A stretch of DNA of 64,000 bases from assembly GCA_019187105.1 (NCBI GenBank), contig JABAQM010000001.1, positions 2,262,734-2,326,733 on the forward strand, in the 5' to 3' direction. Below the pieces are notes generated by a model. That model was given only the letters and a program-made list of their open reading frames with translations. It had not been told where the DNA came from and ran no database searches. Below, in pieces: positions 8,991 through 15,122 of the stretch. How positions within the stretch are numbered: the first letter of the stretch is position 1; every line of letters begins with the position of its first letter. A program made the translations under genes and the position numbers. Origin of the DNA: Fimbriimonadaceae bacterium (GTDB lineage: Bacteria > Armatimonadota > Fimbriimonadia > Fimbriimonadales > Fimbriimonadaceae).

Positions 8991-9041
8991 AATAGTAGAC
9001 AAATGTATACTACTATTAGAGGCCACCGCCCGTTTTGTCAA
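8991..9041 (-). promoter_or_regulatory. Sigma-70 promoter with overlapping dyad operator
   Basis: Read on the minus strand, TTGACA (9036-9041) is followed by a 17-base spacer and TAATAG (9013-9018). A perfect inverted repeat with 8-bp arms (AATAGTAG at 8991-8998, CTACTATT at 9010-9017) and an 11-base centre covers the -10 box and the transcription start. Binding there would block transcription of the gene at 8979. The core TAGTAGACAAA recurs at 15008-15018. Confidence 0.75.
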
Positions 9042-9052
9042 CCACCCCCTGA

Positions 9053-9058
9053 TATAAT
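9053..9058 (+). promoter_or_regulatory. Consensus -10 box TATAAT, leaderless promoter of gcvT
   Basis: A perfect TATAAT lies 6 bases before the gcvT ATG at 9065 with no ribosome-binding site between, so the transcript probably starts at the start codon. It shares an 85-base divergent intergenic region with the regulated promoter of the helix-turn-helix gene. Confidence 0.7.
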
Positions 9059-9064
9059 TCGGAC

Positions 9065-10150
9065 ATGACCGCCGCCACCGCTCTCAGGACTCCGCTTCAT
9101 GCCGCCCACCTTCGTCACGGCGCCCGAATGGTGGAATTCGCAGGCTATGACATGCCGGTCCAGTACACCGGGATCATCGCGGAAACCAAGGCAGTGCGCG
9201 AAGGCGCGGGCATGTTCGACGTGAGCCATATGGCCCGCCTGAAGTACGAAGGCGAGCGAACGCTGGAGTTTCTTGAATGGATCACGACGAACGACGTCTC
9301 GAAGCTGAGCGACGGCACCGGCCAATACTCGCTCCTGCCCAATGACAACGGCGGTTGCGTGGACGATATCATCGTCTATCGGATTCACGACACCGAGTTC
9401 CGCATGGTCGTCAACGCCGCCAACCACGCGAAGGACGTCGCGTGGATCAAGTCCCAGAACCGGTTTGGCGTGGACATCGAGGATTACACCGATCGCACCG
9501 CCATGATCGCGGTTCAAGGTCCCACCGCGGCGCAGTTGCTGGAATCGATTTCTTCGGATTCAGAATCGATGGCGGCGGCGCCGTTATTCGGCGTCGTCAA
9601 CACCGTCATTGCCGGCATCCCGTGCTTTGCCGCCCGATCGGGTTACACGGGAGAGGACGGCTTCGAGCTGATTTGCAGCGCGGAGCATGCGGAGCACCTT
9701 TGGGAAGCTCTGGCCAAGGTCGGCGTCGTGCCCTGCGGTCTCGGTTCCCGGGATACGCTCCGGGTCGAGGCGGGACTACCGCTCTACGGCCACGAACTCG
9801 GCGACGACCTCAGCCCGATTGCCGCCGGTCTGGGCTGGGTGATTTCCAAGACCAAGTCATTCATCGGCAGCGAGCCGATCAACAAGGCGAGGGCCGAGGG
9901 AACGCCGAAAAAGCTGCAAGGCGTCCGACTCGACGCCAAGCGCCTGACCGCCCCGGAAATGGGGATCTTCGTGGAAGGACAGGAAGTGGGCGCCATCACC
10001 AGCGGTGTCGTTTCCCCCACGCTCGATTGCGGCATCGCCTTCGCCTTCGTGGATGCATCCATCCCGCTGAATACGCCTTGCGAAGTCCAGATCCGTGGCA
10101 AGGGCGAGCCGGCCACGATCGTGAGCAAACGATTCCTGAAGGGCAAGTAG
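9065..10150 (+). CDS. gcvT: Glycine cleavage system T protein (aminomethyltransferase)
   Basis: The enzyme transfers the aminomethyl carbon from the H protein to tetrahydrofolate, releasing ammonia. The 361 residues match the family length. Visible signatures are FAGYDMPVQY near the N-terminus, MFDVSHM, the folate-site segment GGCVDDIIVYR with the conserved aspartates, GYTGEDGFEL, and the C-terminal beta-barrel ending near CEVQIRGKGEPATIV. gcvPB lies 24 kb away and gcvH and gcvPA are not in the window, so the pathway is not one operon here. The stop codon overlaps the GTG of the downstream zinc-ribbon gene by one base. Confidence 0.96.
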   Translation: MTAATALRTPLHAAHLRHGARMVEFAGYDMPVQYTGIIAETKAVREGAGMFDVSHMARLKYEGERTLEFLEWITTNDVSKLSDGTGQYSLLPNDNGGCVDDIIVYRIHDTEFRMVVNAANHAKDVAWIKSQNRFGVDIEDYTDRTAMIAVQGPTAAQLLESISSDSESMAAAPLFGVVNTVIAGIPCFAARSGYTGEDGFELICSAEHAEHLWEALAKVGVVPCGLGSRDTLRVEAGLPLYGHELGDDLSPIAAGLGWVISKTKSFIGSEPINKARAEGTPKKLQGVRLDAKRLTAPEMGIFVEGQEVGAITSGVVSPTLDCGIAFAFVDASIPLNTPCEVQIRGKGEPATIVSKRFLKGK

Positions 10151-10464
10151 TGCCGGTCTACGAGTACGAGCCGACCGACCACGACTGCCTGATGTGCTCA
10201 GGGCGGATCGAGGTGCTGCAAGGCATCGAGGAGGAACCCATCCCCTATTGCCCCCATTGCGGCTTGCCGGTGAAGCGCGTGATCAGCCGGGCATCGTTCA
10301 CGATTCGCAGCGGCCTGACCTTCCAGAAAGCTGCGGACAAAGGCTTCACCTCCTTCCGTCGCGTCGGCAAGGGCCAGTGGGAAAAGATCGCCGGCGAAGG
10401 GGTCGACGCGATCGTCGGCACTCCGGAGGACGTCGAGGCCGTGGAACGGGAGAAGAAACCGTAG
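10150..10464 (+). CDS. FmdB-type zinc-ribbon protein
   Basis: The 104-residue product begins MPVYEYEPTDHDCLMC, the diagnostic start of the FmdB/CxxC_CxxC zinc-ribbon family, with cysteine pairs at C13/C16 and C34/C37. The family is thought to act in regulation, but its true role is not established. The start is GTG at 10150, sharing its first base with the gcvT stop, so translation is likely coupled. The C-terminal half (residues 45-104) is charged and lacks a recognisable domain. Confidence 0.85.
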   Translation: MPVYEYEPTDHDCLMCSGRIEVLQGIEEEPIPYCPHCGLPVKRVISRASFTIRSGLTFQKAADKGFTSFRRVGKGQWEKIAGEGVDAIVGTPEDVEAVEREKKP

Positions 10465-10532
10465 GAGTTTTCGCTCAAGCCCATCCCTCATGTGGCCTCG
10501 AAGACTCGGCCAGACAAGGGGAGGGAACAAGG

Positions 10533-11525
10533 GTCAACGCCCTCCTCGGCTGGTACCGTGCGAATGCACGCGACCTTCCCTGGCGGAGGACTAGGGACCC
10601 CTACGCGATCTGGGTGAGCGAGGCGATGCTGCAGCAGACCCAGGTCGCCACCGTCCTGCCCTACTACGAGCGGTGGATGCGGCGGTTTCCGACCGTCGAG
10701 GACCTTGCCCGGGCCGAGATTGACGATGTTCTCGCGTTGTGGCAAGGGCTCGGTTACTACCGGCGCTGCCGCAACCTCCTAGCCGGAGCGAAGTGGATCG
10801 GCGAGCACGGCATGCCGCAATCCAGGGAGGCCTGGCGGAACGTGCCGGGAGTCGGCGACTACACGTCGGCAGCGATTGCTTCGATCTGTTTTGGCGAGCC
10901 GGTCGCCGTCGTCGATGGCAACGTCGAGCGGGTCCATGCCCGCCACTGCGCATCGGAACTGGTGGGATCAAGGCTCAGACGACAAGCTCAGGCATGGGCA
11001 CAGGACCTGCTGGTCTGCGACCATCCATGCGACTTCAACCAGGCGATGATGGAGCTCGGCGCAAGAGTCTGCCGACCGCGCAACCCCCAATGCCAGGACT
11101 GCCCTCTAAACATTAGTTGCTTAGCCAATCGATCTGGTACCCAAAGTGAGTTTCCCCGCAGGACAGCCCCGATCCAGGTGCGCGAGATCGACAAACACTT
11201 TGTAATCCATACGAATGAGGATCGGGTGGTTATGGTCCGGATTCCCGATGGTCAGTGGGCCGAAGGAATGTGGTCGTTCCCCGAAGTTGTCCCGGAACCA
11301 TGTGATCGGCCCTTGGTCCAGTTCAGCTATCAGGTGACCCACCATCGCATTAGCGCCACCGCATCGGTTCGGGAAACCCGCTATCAGGGGGATGGAACAG
11401 AAATGACTCCGGAGGAGGTCGAAGCGGCGGCTCTTCCCGCCCCCCAACGGAAAATCTGGGAAGCCTACAAGGCGTCTTACGCTGGGATCAAAACCAGAAG
11501 GCGCGCAACCACGGCATCCCGGTAG
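10533..11525 (+). CDS. mutY: A/G-specific adenine glycosylase
   Basis: MutY excises adenine mispaired with 8-oxoguanine. The protein (about 330 residues) shows WYRANARDLPWR, the MLQQTQV helix, the helix-hairpin-helix VPGVGDYTSAAI with catalytic aspartate in VVDGNV, a [4Fe-4S] cluster signature C-X6-C-X2-C-X5-C (CRPRNPQCQDCPLNISC), and a C-terminal NUDIX-like region. No ATG, GTG or TTG occurs in frame between the FmdB gene and the first conserved residues; the only start at the right place, behind a GGGGAGGG Shine-Dalgarno-like sequence (10518-10525), is GTC at 10533. The true start is therefore uncertain. The 3' end overlaps the convergent phage gene by 49 bases. Confidence 0.88.
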   Translation, partial: VNALLGWYRANARDLPWRRTRDPYAIWVSEAMLQQTQVATVLPYYERWMRRFPTVEDLARAEIDDVLALWQGLGYYRRCRNLLAGAKWIGEHGMPQSREAWRNVPGVGDYTSAAIASICFGEPVAVVDGNVERVHARHCASELVGSRLRRQAQAWAQDLLVCDHPCDFNQAMMELGARVCRPRNPQCQDCPLNISCLANRSGTQSEFPRRTAPIQVREIDKHFVIHTNEDRVVMVRIPDGQWAEGMWSFPEVVPEPCDRPLVQFSYQVTHHRISATASVRETRYQGDGTEMTPEEVEAAALPAPQRKIWEAYKASYAGIKTRRRATTASR

Positions 11526-11779
11526 CGGCGGGTCCAGACCCGCTTGACATCGTAGGATTTCCCTTGATAAACCACCACATCGTCTTCTGCGGTGGAGTCG
11601 TCGTAGGGCGCCAGCAGCAGCAGCATGGGGCGGTCGGAGGGACCGATCACGCTATCGGTGACATAGGCTGCCGCCCGGGATGGCGAAAGCACCCGGAAGA
11701 GGCCCTTTCGCCCGGATCCGCCTGCGGTGAAGGCATCGCCGGCACGAAGAATCGACTGTTTGATGCGGCGGTCGATCAT
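11477..11779 (-). CDS. Phage head-closure (stopper)-like protein
   Basis: The 100-residue product is all that follows the adaptor-like gene in the capsid module. Its predicted beta-rich C-terminus (VVVYQGKSYDVKRVWTRRYR, then DAVVARLLVLIPA) resembles small head-closure or head-tail joining proteins, which usually hold this position. That assignment comes mainly from size, order and character. The ATG at 11779 overlaps the upstream stop codon (ATGA), so translation is coupled. No tail genes follow; the mutY 3' end begins on the other strand within this gene. Confidence 0.5.
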   Translation of the reverse strand: MIDRRIKQSILRAGDAFTAGGSGRKGLFRVLSPSRAAAYVTDSVIGPSDRPMLLLLAPYDDSTAEDDVVVYQGKSYDVKRVWTRRYRDAVVARLLVLIPA

Positions 11780-12180
11780 CCGTTCTTGCTCCCCTTCGCG
11801 GCGACCCCGCGGGCGCCGAGAATGCCGGGATCGTCCCTTAAGTAGGGCCGGAGGCGCGCCCATCCCTGATCGCGGAGCAGACCGGCCGATCCAACGATCG
11901 ACGGCCAAGGCTGGAGGCTGAAGCCGTCGAGATCGAGGGAATCGAAGTATCCGGGTTTGCGCGCCACCTGGTCCAACAGCTCGGCGGCCACCAATTCGGT
12001 GGCGCCGAGGTCGAGGGTCTTCACCAGGCCGGAAGTGGGATCGGCGAGAATCTCCGGCCGCAAGGCAAATTCGATAACCGGTACCCAGTCCGCAATCAGG
12101 CTGGTCGCCTCGGCATCGAAATCGCTTACCGTCACGCCCGCCTTTTCCTTTACTCGGCTGAGCAGCACGGTCAGCGCCAC
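11776..12180 (-). CDS. Phage head-tail adaptor-like protein
   Basis: The 134-residue protein is mostly helical in its first 90 residues (SLIADWVPVIEFALRP, then DLGATELVAAELLDQVAR), followed by SLDLDGFSLQPWPS and a segment with DQGWARLRPYLRD. This plan is like the helical-bundle adaptors of HK97 gp6/SPP1 gp15 type that dock under the portal. Identity is inferred from layout and position and not from a diagnostic motif. The start is GTG at 12180, overlapping the preceding gene by 10 bases. Confidence 0.5.
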   Translation of the reverse strand: MALTVLLSRVKEKAGVTVSDFDAEATSLIADWVPVIEFALRPEILADPTSGLVKTLDLGATELVAAELLDQVARKPGYFDSLDLDGFSLQPWPSIVGSAGLLRDQGWARLRPYLRDDPGILGARGVAAKGSKNG

Positions 12181-12443
12181 GGCGTGTCCTCGCCGAACGT
12201 GTGTGGCATCCGGTCGGTCAGCCTGCTGATGACGGCGGTGTTCTCACGGACCGTCTCGCCGAGCGCGTCCACCGCCGCCGCGATTCGCTCATTGGCGCGG
12301 TCCGAACGCTTCATTCCCGTTTCCAGAAAGGACACGAAGCGGTCGATGAGACTGCGGTGCTGGCCAAGACTCATTCTCACCAGCGCGAAGGATGAGGCGA
12401 CGGCCGCCCCCAGAATCGCCACGAGTTCCGCATTCATCGCCAT
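12171..12443 (-). CDS. Small membrane-anchored helical protein (capsid module)
   Basis: The 90-residue product has one N-terminal transmembrane segment (LVAILGAAVASSFALVRM) and then an amphipathic, probably coiled-coil region (IDRFVSFLETGMKRSDRANE and beyond). It resembles phage lysis accessory or membrane-tethering proteins in size, but no family is recognised. ATG at 12443 has a GGAG sequence about 10 bases upstream; ATG at 12437 overlaps the preceding stop as ATGA and is the alternative. Confidence 0.6.
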   Translation of the reverse strand: MAMNAELVAILGAAVASSFALVRMSLGQHRSLIDRFVSFLETGMKRSDRANERIAAAVDALGETVRENTAVISRLTDRMPHTFGEDTPWR

Positions 12444-12688
12444 TTCAGGGCTCTCCGGAGTTTCTCGAAGGCGCCGCCGAGGCCCTCGACGGCAACCTTC
12501 AGGTCGTCCACGGCCATCCCGAGAGGTGACGAACCCAGGATGGGGTGCCGAGCGACCGCCTGCTGAAACGATTCGGCGACCGAGGCTGCCGCATCGCCGA
12601 CCCTCCGAAACGCGACCCATGTCGCGGCGGCGGCGCCGACCGCACCCCCAATTCCCAACGTGACGATCAAAAGTGCCCAAGTGTCCAT
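12434..12688 (-). CDS. Small membrane protein (capsid module)
   Basis: The 84-residue product has an N-terminal transmembrane helix (LLIVTLGIGGAVGAAAATWV) followed by an amphipathic helical region rich in alanine and valine. Its start codon shares its first base with the stop of the major capsid gene, so it is translationally coupled. It could be a holin-like or anchoring protein; I cannot assign a family. Together with the next gene it forms a pair of single-pass proteins placed between capsid and adaptor genes. Confidence 0.6.
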   Translation of the reverse strand: MDTWALLIVTLGIGGAVGAAAATWVAFRRVGDAAASVAESFQQAVARHPILGSSPLGMAVDDLKVAVEGLGGAFEKLRRALKWR

Positions 12689-13623
12689 TAGAGAATCGCT
12701 CCGTAAGCCGTTTGCCAGAGTCCGTAGCCAACGTTGTAGCGGGCCCGCACGCCGTAGTAGAAGCGGTCGCGCATGAAGGCCGACTCCGAACCAGAACCGG
12801 CGTCCAGCGCTGCAAACTCGACGGGCACATCGCTGCGCTGCTGCATGATCAGCCCGCGAATCGGCCGCTTGGTGTCAAGCAAGAACCAGTAATCGTCGCT
12901 CGTTCCAGTGAGGTAGGGGCTGCAAACGAGCCGCAGCTTGCCCTGGAAGGCATTGAGGTACGGCGTGCTCGGCGCATTGTGGCTGGCATTGCCCTGGTAC
13001 ACCACCACCGGACTCTCCACCAGCTCCGTCGCAGCCCAAAGCAGCTTCGGACCGACCACGAGCGTGTCAGGAACGATGCCGAGCGGAGCGCCGGTATCGT
13101 CGGGGACGGTCATCATCGCACTCACCGCATTGCCAAGCGAAGTCGCGGAAAGGGCGTCGGTCGTTCGGTTGCCATAGGTCGACGCGCCGGCCGGGTGGGC
13201 GGTGTTGAAGAACGAGACCCCGTCGTAGCCGTTCGCGGCGAATCCTGCTGCGAGAGCCTCCACCACTATCTGGTGGCGATGGTTGGCGACGCGAAAGGCG
13301 AGGTCGCGAATGCGAAGCCGAATCATGTCGAGCTGGTCGTCTTCGATCGCCTTTCGCTCGACCGAAATAGTTGATTCGAAGGTCTTGTCTTCGATGCTGA
13401 CGACATAAGCGGCAAGACCGGAGGGTCGGCGTTCGTCGATGAACTCTCGCATGGGAGGCGTCGCACCCAGCCACGGGTACTTTTGCACCGGCATGGTGGT
13501 GTGGATGACGGTGGCGAGCTTGTCGGCAATGCCGTGCTCGTTCTCTGAGCGATAAGCATGCTGGAACTCAGCCTTGAGCCCGGGCAACAACAGATCTGGA
13601 ATATCGGACTTTGTTAGTGGCAT
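12688..13623 (-). CDS. Mu gpT-like phage major capsid protein
   Basis: This 311-residue protein matches the Mu-like gpT major head subunit family (HK97 fold). Diagnostic stretches are YPWLGATPPMREFIDERRP (49-67), the FEsTIsVeR-like segment followed by IEDDQ (82-97), and the NGYDGVSFFNTAHPAG block (131-146), plus GPKLLWAA and WFLLDTKRPIRGLIMQQR toward the C-terminus. Length is typical. The gene is intact, with no internal stop or frameshift, and is preceded by the cement-protein gene and protease gene in the standard head order. Confidence 0.9.
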   Translation of the reverse strand: MPLTKSDIPDLLLPGLKAEFQHAYRSENEHGIADKLATVIHTTMPVQKYPWLGATPPMREFIDERRPSGLAAYVVSIEDKTFESTISVERKAIEDDQLDMIRLRIRDLAFRVANHRHQIVVEALAAGFAANGYDGVSFFNTAHPAGASTYGNRTTDALSATSLGNAVSAMMTVPDDTGAPLGIVPDTLVVGPKLLWAATELVESPVVVYQGNASHNAPSTPYLNAFQGKLRLVCSPYLTGTSDDYWFLLDTKRPIRGLIMQQRSDVPVEFAALDAGSGSESAFMRDRFYYGVRARYNVGYGLWQTAYGAIL

Positions 13624-13632
13624 AGTGGGAAG

Positions 13633-14070
13633 TTAAAGCGTGTGGTTTTCGATTCGAATGCGGACTCCGGAGACGCCGCCAGAGGTGTTTTCCACGGCGA
13701 CGATCGTGCCTGCCTTGTAGCTGTTGGTCAGGCCGGTGGCGTTGATTTGGACCTCCCAGTCGGAGAGGATGTAAACCTCCGATCCTAGGTTCGCAAGACT
13801 GGGTGTGAAGCTGCTCGCCTTGACCACGAAGGAGCCGTTCTTGGTGACGTTGATGAGCTTGTCGCCGGAGGATCCGGTCGAGTTGTCCACCGTCTCGTTG
13901 GCGACGCCGACGTATTTGAGGTTGGCGGTCGCGTGGGTCATCGGAATGACGAATCCCAAGCTGTTGATCCCGACCATCGATCCCTTGTAAATCTTTACAT
14001 TTGACATCTTGTAGGCGATGACGATGCCCGGGCGTTCGAATGCTTCGTATGGAGCGGTTAGTGCGGCCAT
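13633..14070 (-). CDS. Phage capsid decoration (cement)-like protein
   Basis: The 145-residue beta-rich protein lies directly before the major capsid gene, the standard position of capsid cement proteins. It has the features of the DUF2190-like decoration family: a short N-terminal arm, IYKGSMVGINSLGFVIPMTH followed by a VGVANETVDNS segment, then alternating strands with many Asn, Ser and Gly. An AGGAGAG-like Shine-Dalgarno sequence precedes the start. The functional role is inferred from position and family-like pattern. Confidence 0.72.
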   Translation of the reverse strand: MAALTAPYEAFERPGIVIAYKMSNVKIYKGSMVGINSLGFVIPMTHATANLKYVGVANETVDNSTGSSGDKLINVTKNGSFVVKASSFTPSLANLGSEVYILSDWEVQINATGLTNSYKAGTIVAVENTSGGVSGVRIRIENHTL

Positions 14071-14082
14071 AGTGTTCTCTCC

Positions 14083-15000
14083 TTATTGCTTAGTATTGGC
14101 GATATCTTTGAGGTCAATATCGGGGAAGTATCGGCGATAGAAGTCGGCTTCCTCGGGAAGCAGCAGATTCGCGGCGGCTTCGGCGTCGGCCGTGGATGCG
14201 TGCTCGCGGAACAGCCCATGGTCCGGCGCAGACTCCAGGAGCCGCAGCACCAACTCGGCAACCGTTAGGCTCTCTCCGGAGAAGGCGACACCCGCACGTT
14301 GCGAGAGCAGGGCCTTCGCGTATGGCTTCTGTGCGGGGACCAGGCGGCCTTGGCTGAACAGCCCTTCCAGTGTCCGCTCCACTTCCAGGTCGTCGAGCCG
14401 TTGTTCGGCTTCCGCCAACCGCTGGCGGCGATCGTCGGTTGCGGTGGGTTGCAGCTCGCCTTCAAAGGCGACGGCGGCGGCGAACAGCCGGGCGGAGGCG
14501 ATCCGTGGGTGTTTGACGAGGCTGACCTCCCGGATCTGGCGAAGGTCAGGGCTCAGGCCGATCGACAGCGACCGCGCACCACTGCGCTCGATCAGAGCGT
14601 CGGCCTCCTGCGTCAGGGTGATCGTGCCGAACAGCTCGCCACCCTGTGCCTCGACCGCGGTCAGATAGCCGAGATCCAGCGGAGTCTCGGCATGTTCGAT
14701 CCAAACCGGAACCGGCAGGTCGAAGCTCGACGCGATCGCGGCGAGGTCGTCTTGGGTGACGCTGACGCCCTTGTCAGGGTAATCGCCGGCTTCGAAGAGT
14801 TTAGCCGGCCGGTCGGTCCAGCCACTCTCGACAAAGAGATAGGAGGGCGGCGGCTCGCCGAGACTGCGGAAGGCATCAGCTGCAGCTCGGATGTGGTCCG
14901 AGGTCCGGAACGCTCGGTGGCCGCGATAGCCTGGCCCAAGCTCGGCCGCCTTTCGCCGCCAGTAGACGGGATCGTCGGGTTGAATGGAAATCGATTGCAC
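14083..15000 (-). CDS. Phage prohead protease/scaffold-like protein (Mu gpI type)
   Basis: The 305-residue protein opens the capsid operon. Its N-terminal 170 residues resemble phage head maturation proteases: PVPVWIEHAETPLDLGYLTA with H103 and a downstream SLSIGLS with S144/S146 are the likely catalytic residues, and VSLVKHPRIASARL follows, as in Mu gpI-like proteases. The C-terminal half (EAEQRLDDLEVERTLEGLF onward) is helical, as expected of a fused scaffold that is removed during maturation. The start is GTG at 15000 without a clear Shine-Dalgarno sequence; the promoter lies immediately upstream, so the mRNA leader is very short or absent. Confidence 0.75.
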   Translation of the reverse strand: MQSISIQPDDPVYWRRKAAELGPGYRGHRAFRTSDHIRAAADAFRSLGEPPPSYLFVESGWTDRPAKLFEAGDYPDKGVSVTQDDLAAIASSFDLPVPVWIEHAETPLDLGYLTAVEAQGGELFGTITLTQEADALIERSGARSLSIGLSPDLRQIREVSLVKHPRIASARLFAAAVAFEGELQPTATDDRRQRLAEAEQRLDDLEVERTLEGLFSQGRLVPAQKPYAKALLSQRAGVAFSGESLTVAELVLRLLESAPDHGLFREHASTADAEAAANLLLPEEADFYRRYFPDIDLKDIANTKQ

Positions 15001-15003
15001 ATC

Positions 15004-15033
15004 TTAGTAGTAGACAAAAGTCTAGTTTGTCAA
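15004..15033 (-). promoter_or_regulatory. Promoter and operator of the capsid operon
   Basis: On the minus strand GGTTGACAAA contains a perfect -35 hexamer (TTGACA, 15028-15033). Directly after it lies the dyad TAGAC-AAAA-GTCTA (15011-15024). The plus-strand sequence TAGTAGACAAA at 15008-15018 is identical to that in the operator at 8993-9003. TACTAA at 15004-15009 is the best -10 candidate (18-base spacer) but is weak. The arrangement suggests repression by the same protein. Confidence 0.7.
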
Positions 15034-15107
15034 CCAGGGCCAGGGTAAAAGGATGGCCCAATCACGCATCTTCCTTGCGACTCGGTAATCCTGGTCCACG
15101 GGTGGCG

Positions 15108-15113
15108 TAACAT
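15108..15113 (+). promoter_or_regulatory. Possible -10 box TAACAT before the antiporter gene
   Basis: TAACAT lies 9 bases before the ATG at 15123. It fits the TANNNT pattern seen before other genes here, and no Shine-Dalgarno sequence is visible. Confidence 0.4.
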
Positions 15114-15122
15114 CAGGTCGGC

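Noticed and set aside
9042-9064. Glycine riboswitch before gcvT
   Set aside because: Only 23 bases separate the divergent promoter from the start codon, and the transcript is probably leaderless, so there is no room for a riboswitch.
14961-14967. A further AGTAGAC operator copy inside the protease gene
   Set aside because: It matches only 7 bases, lacks the dyad partner and lies in coding sequence, so it is probably chance.
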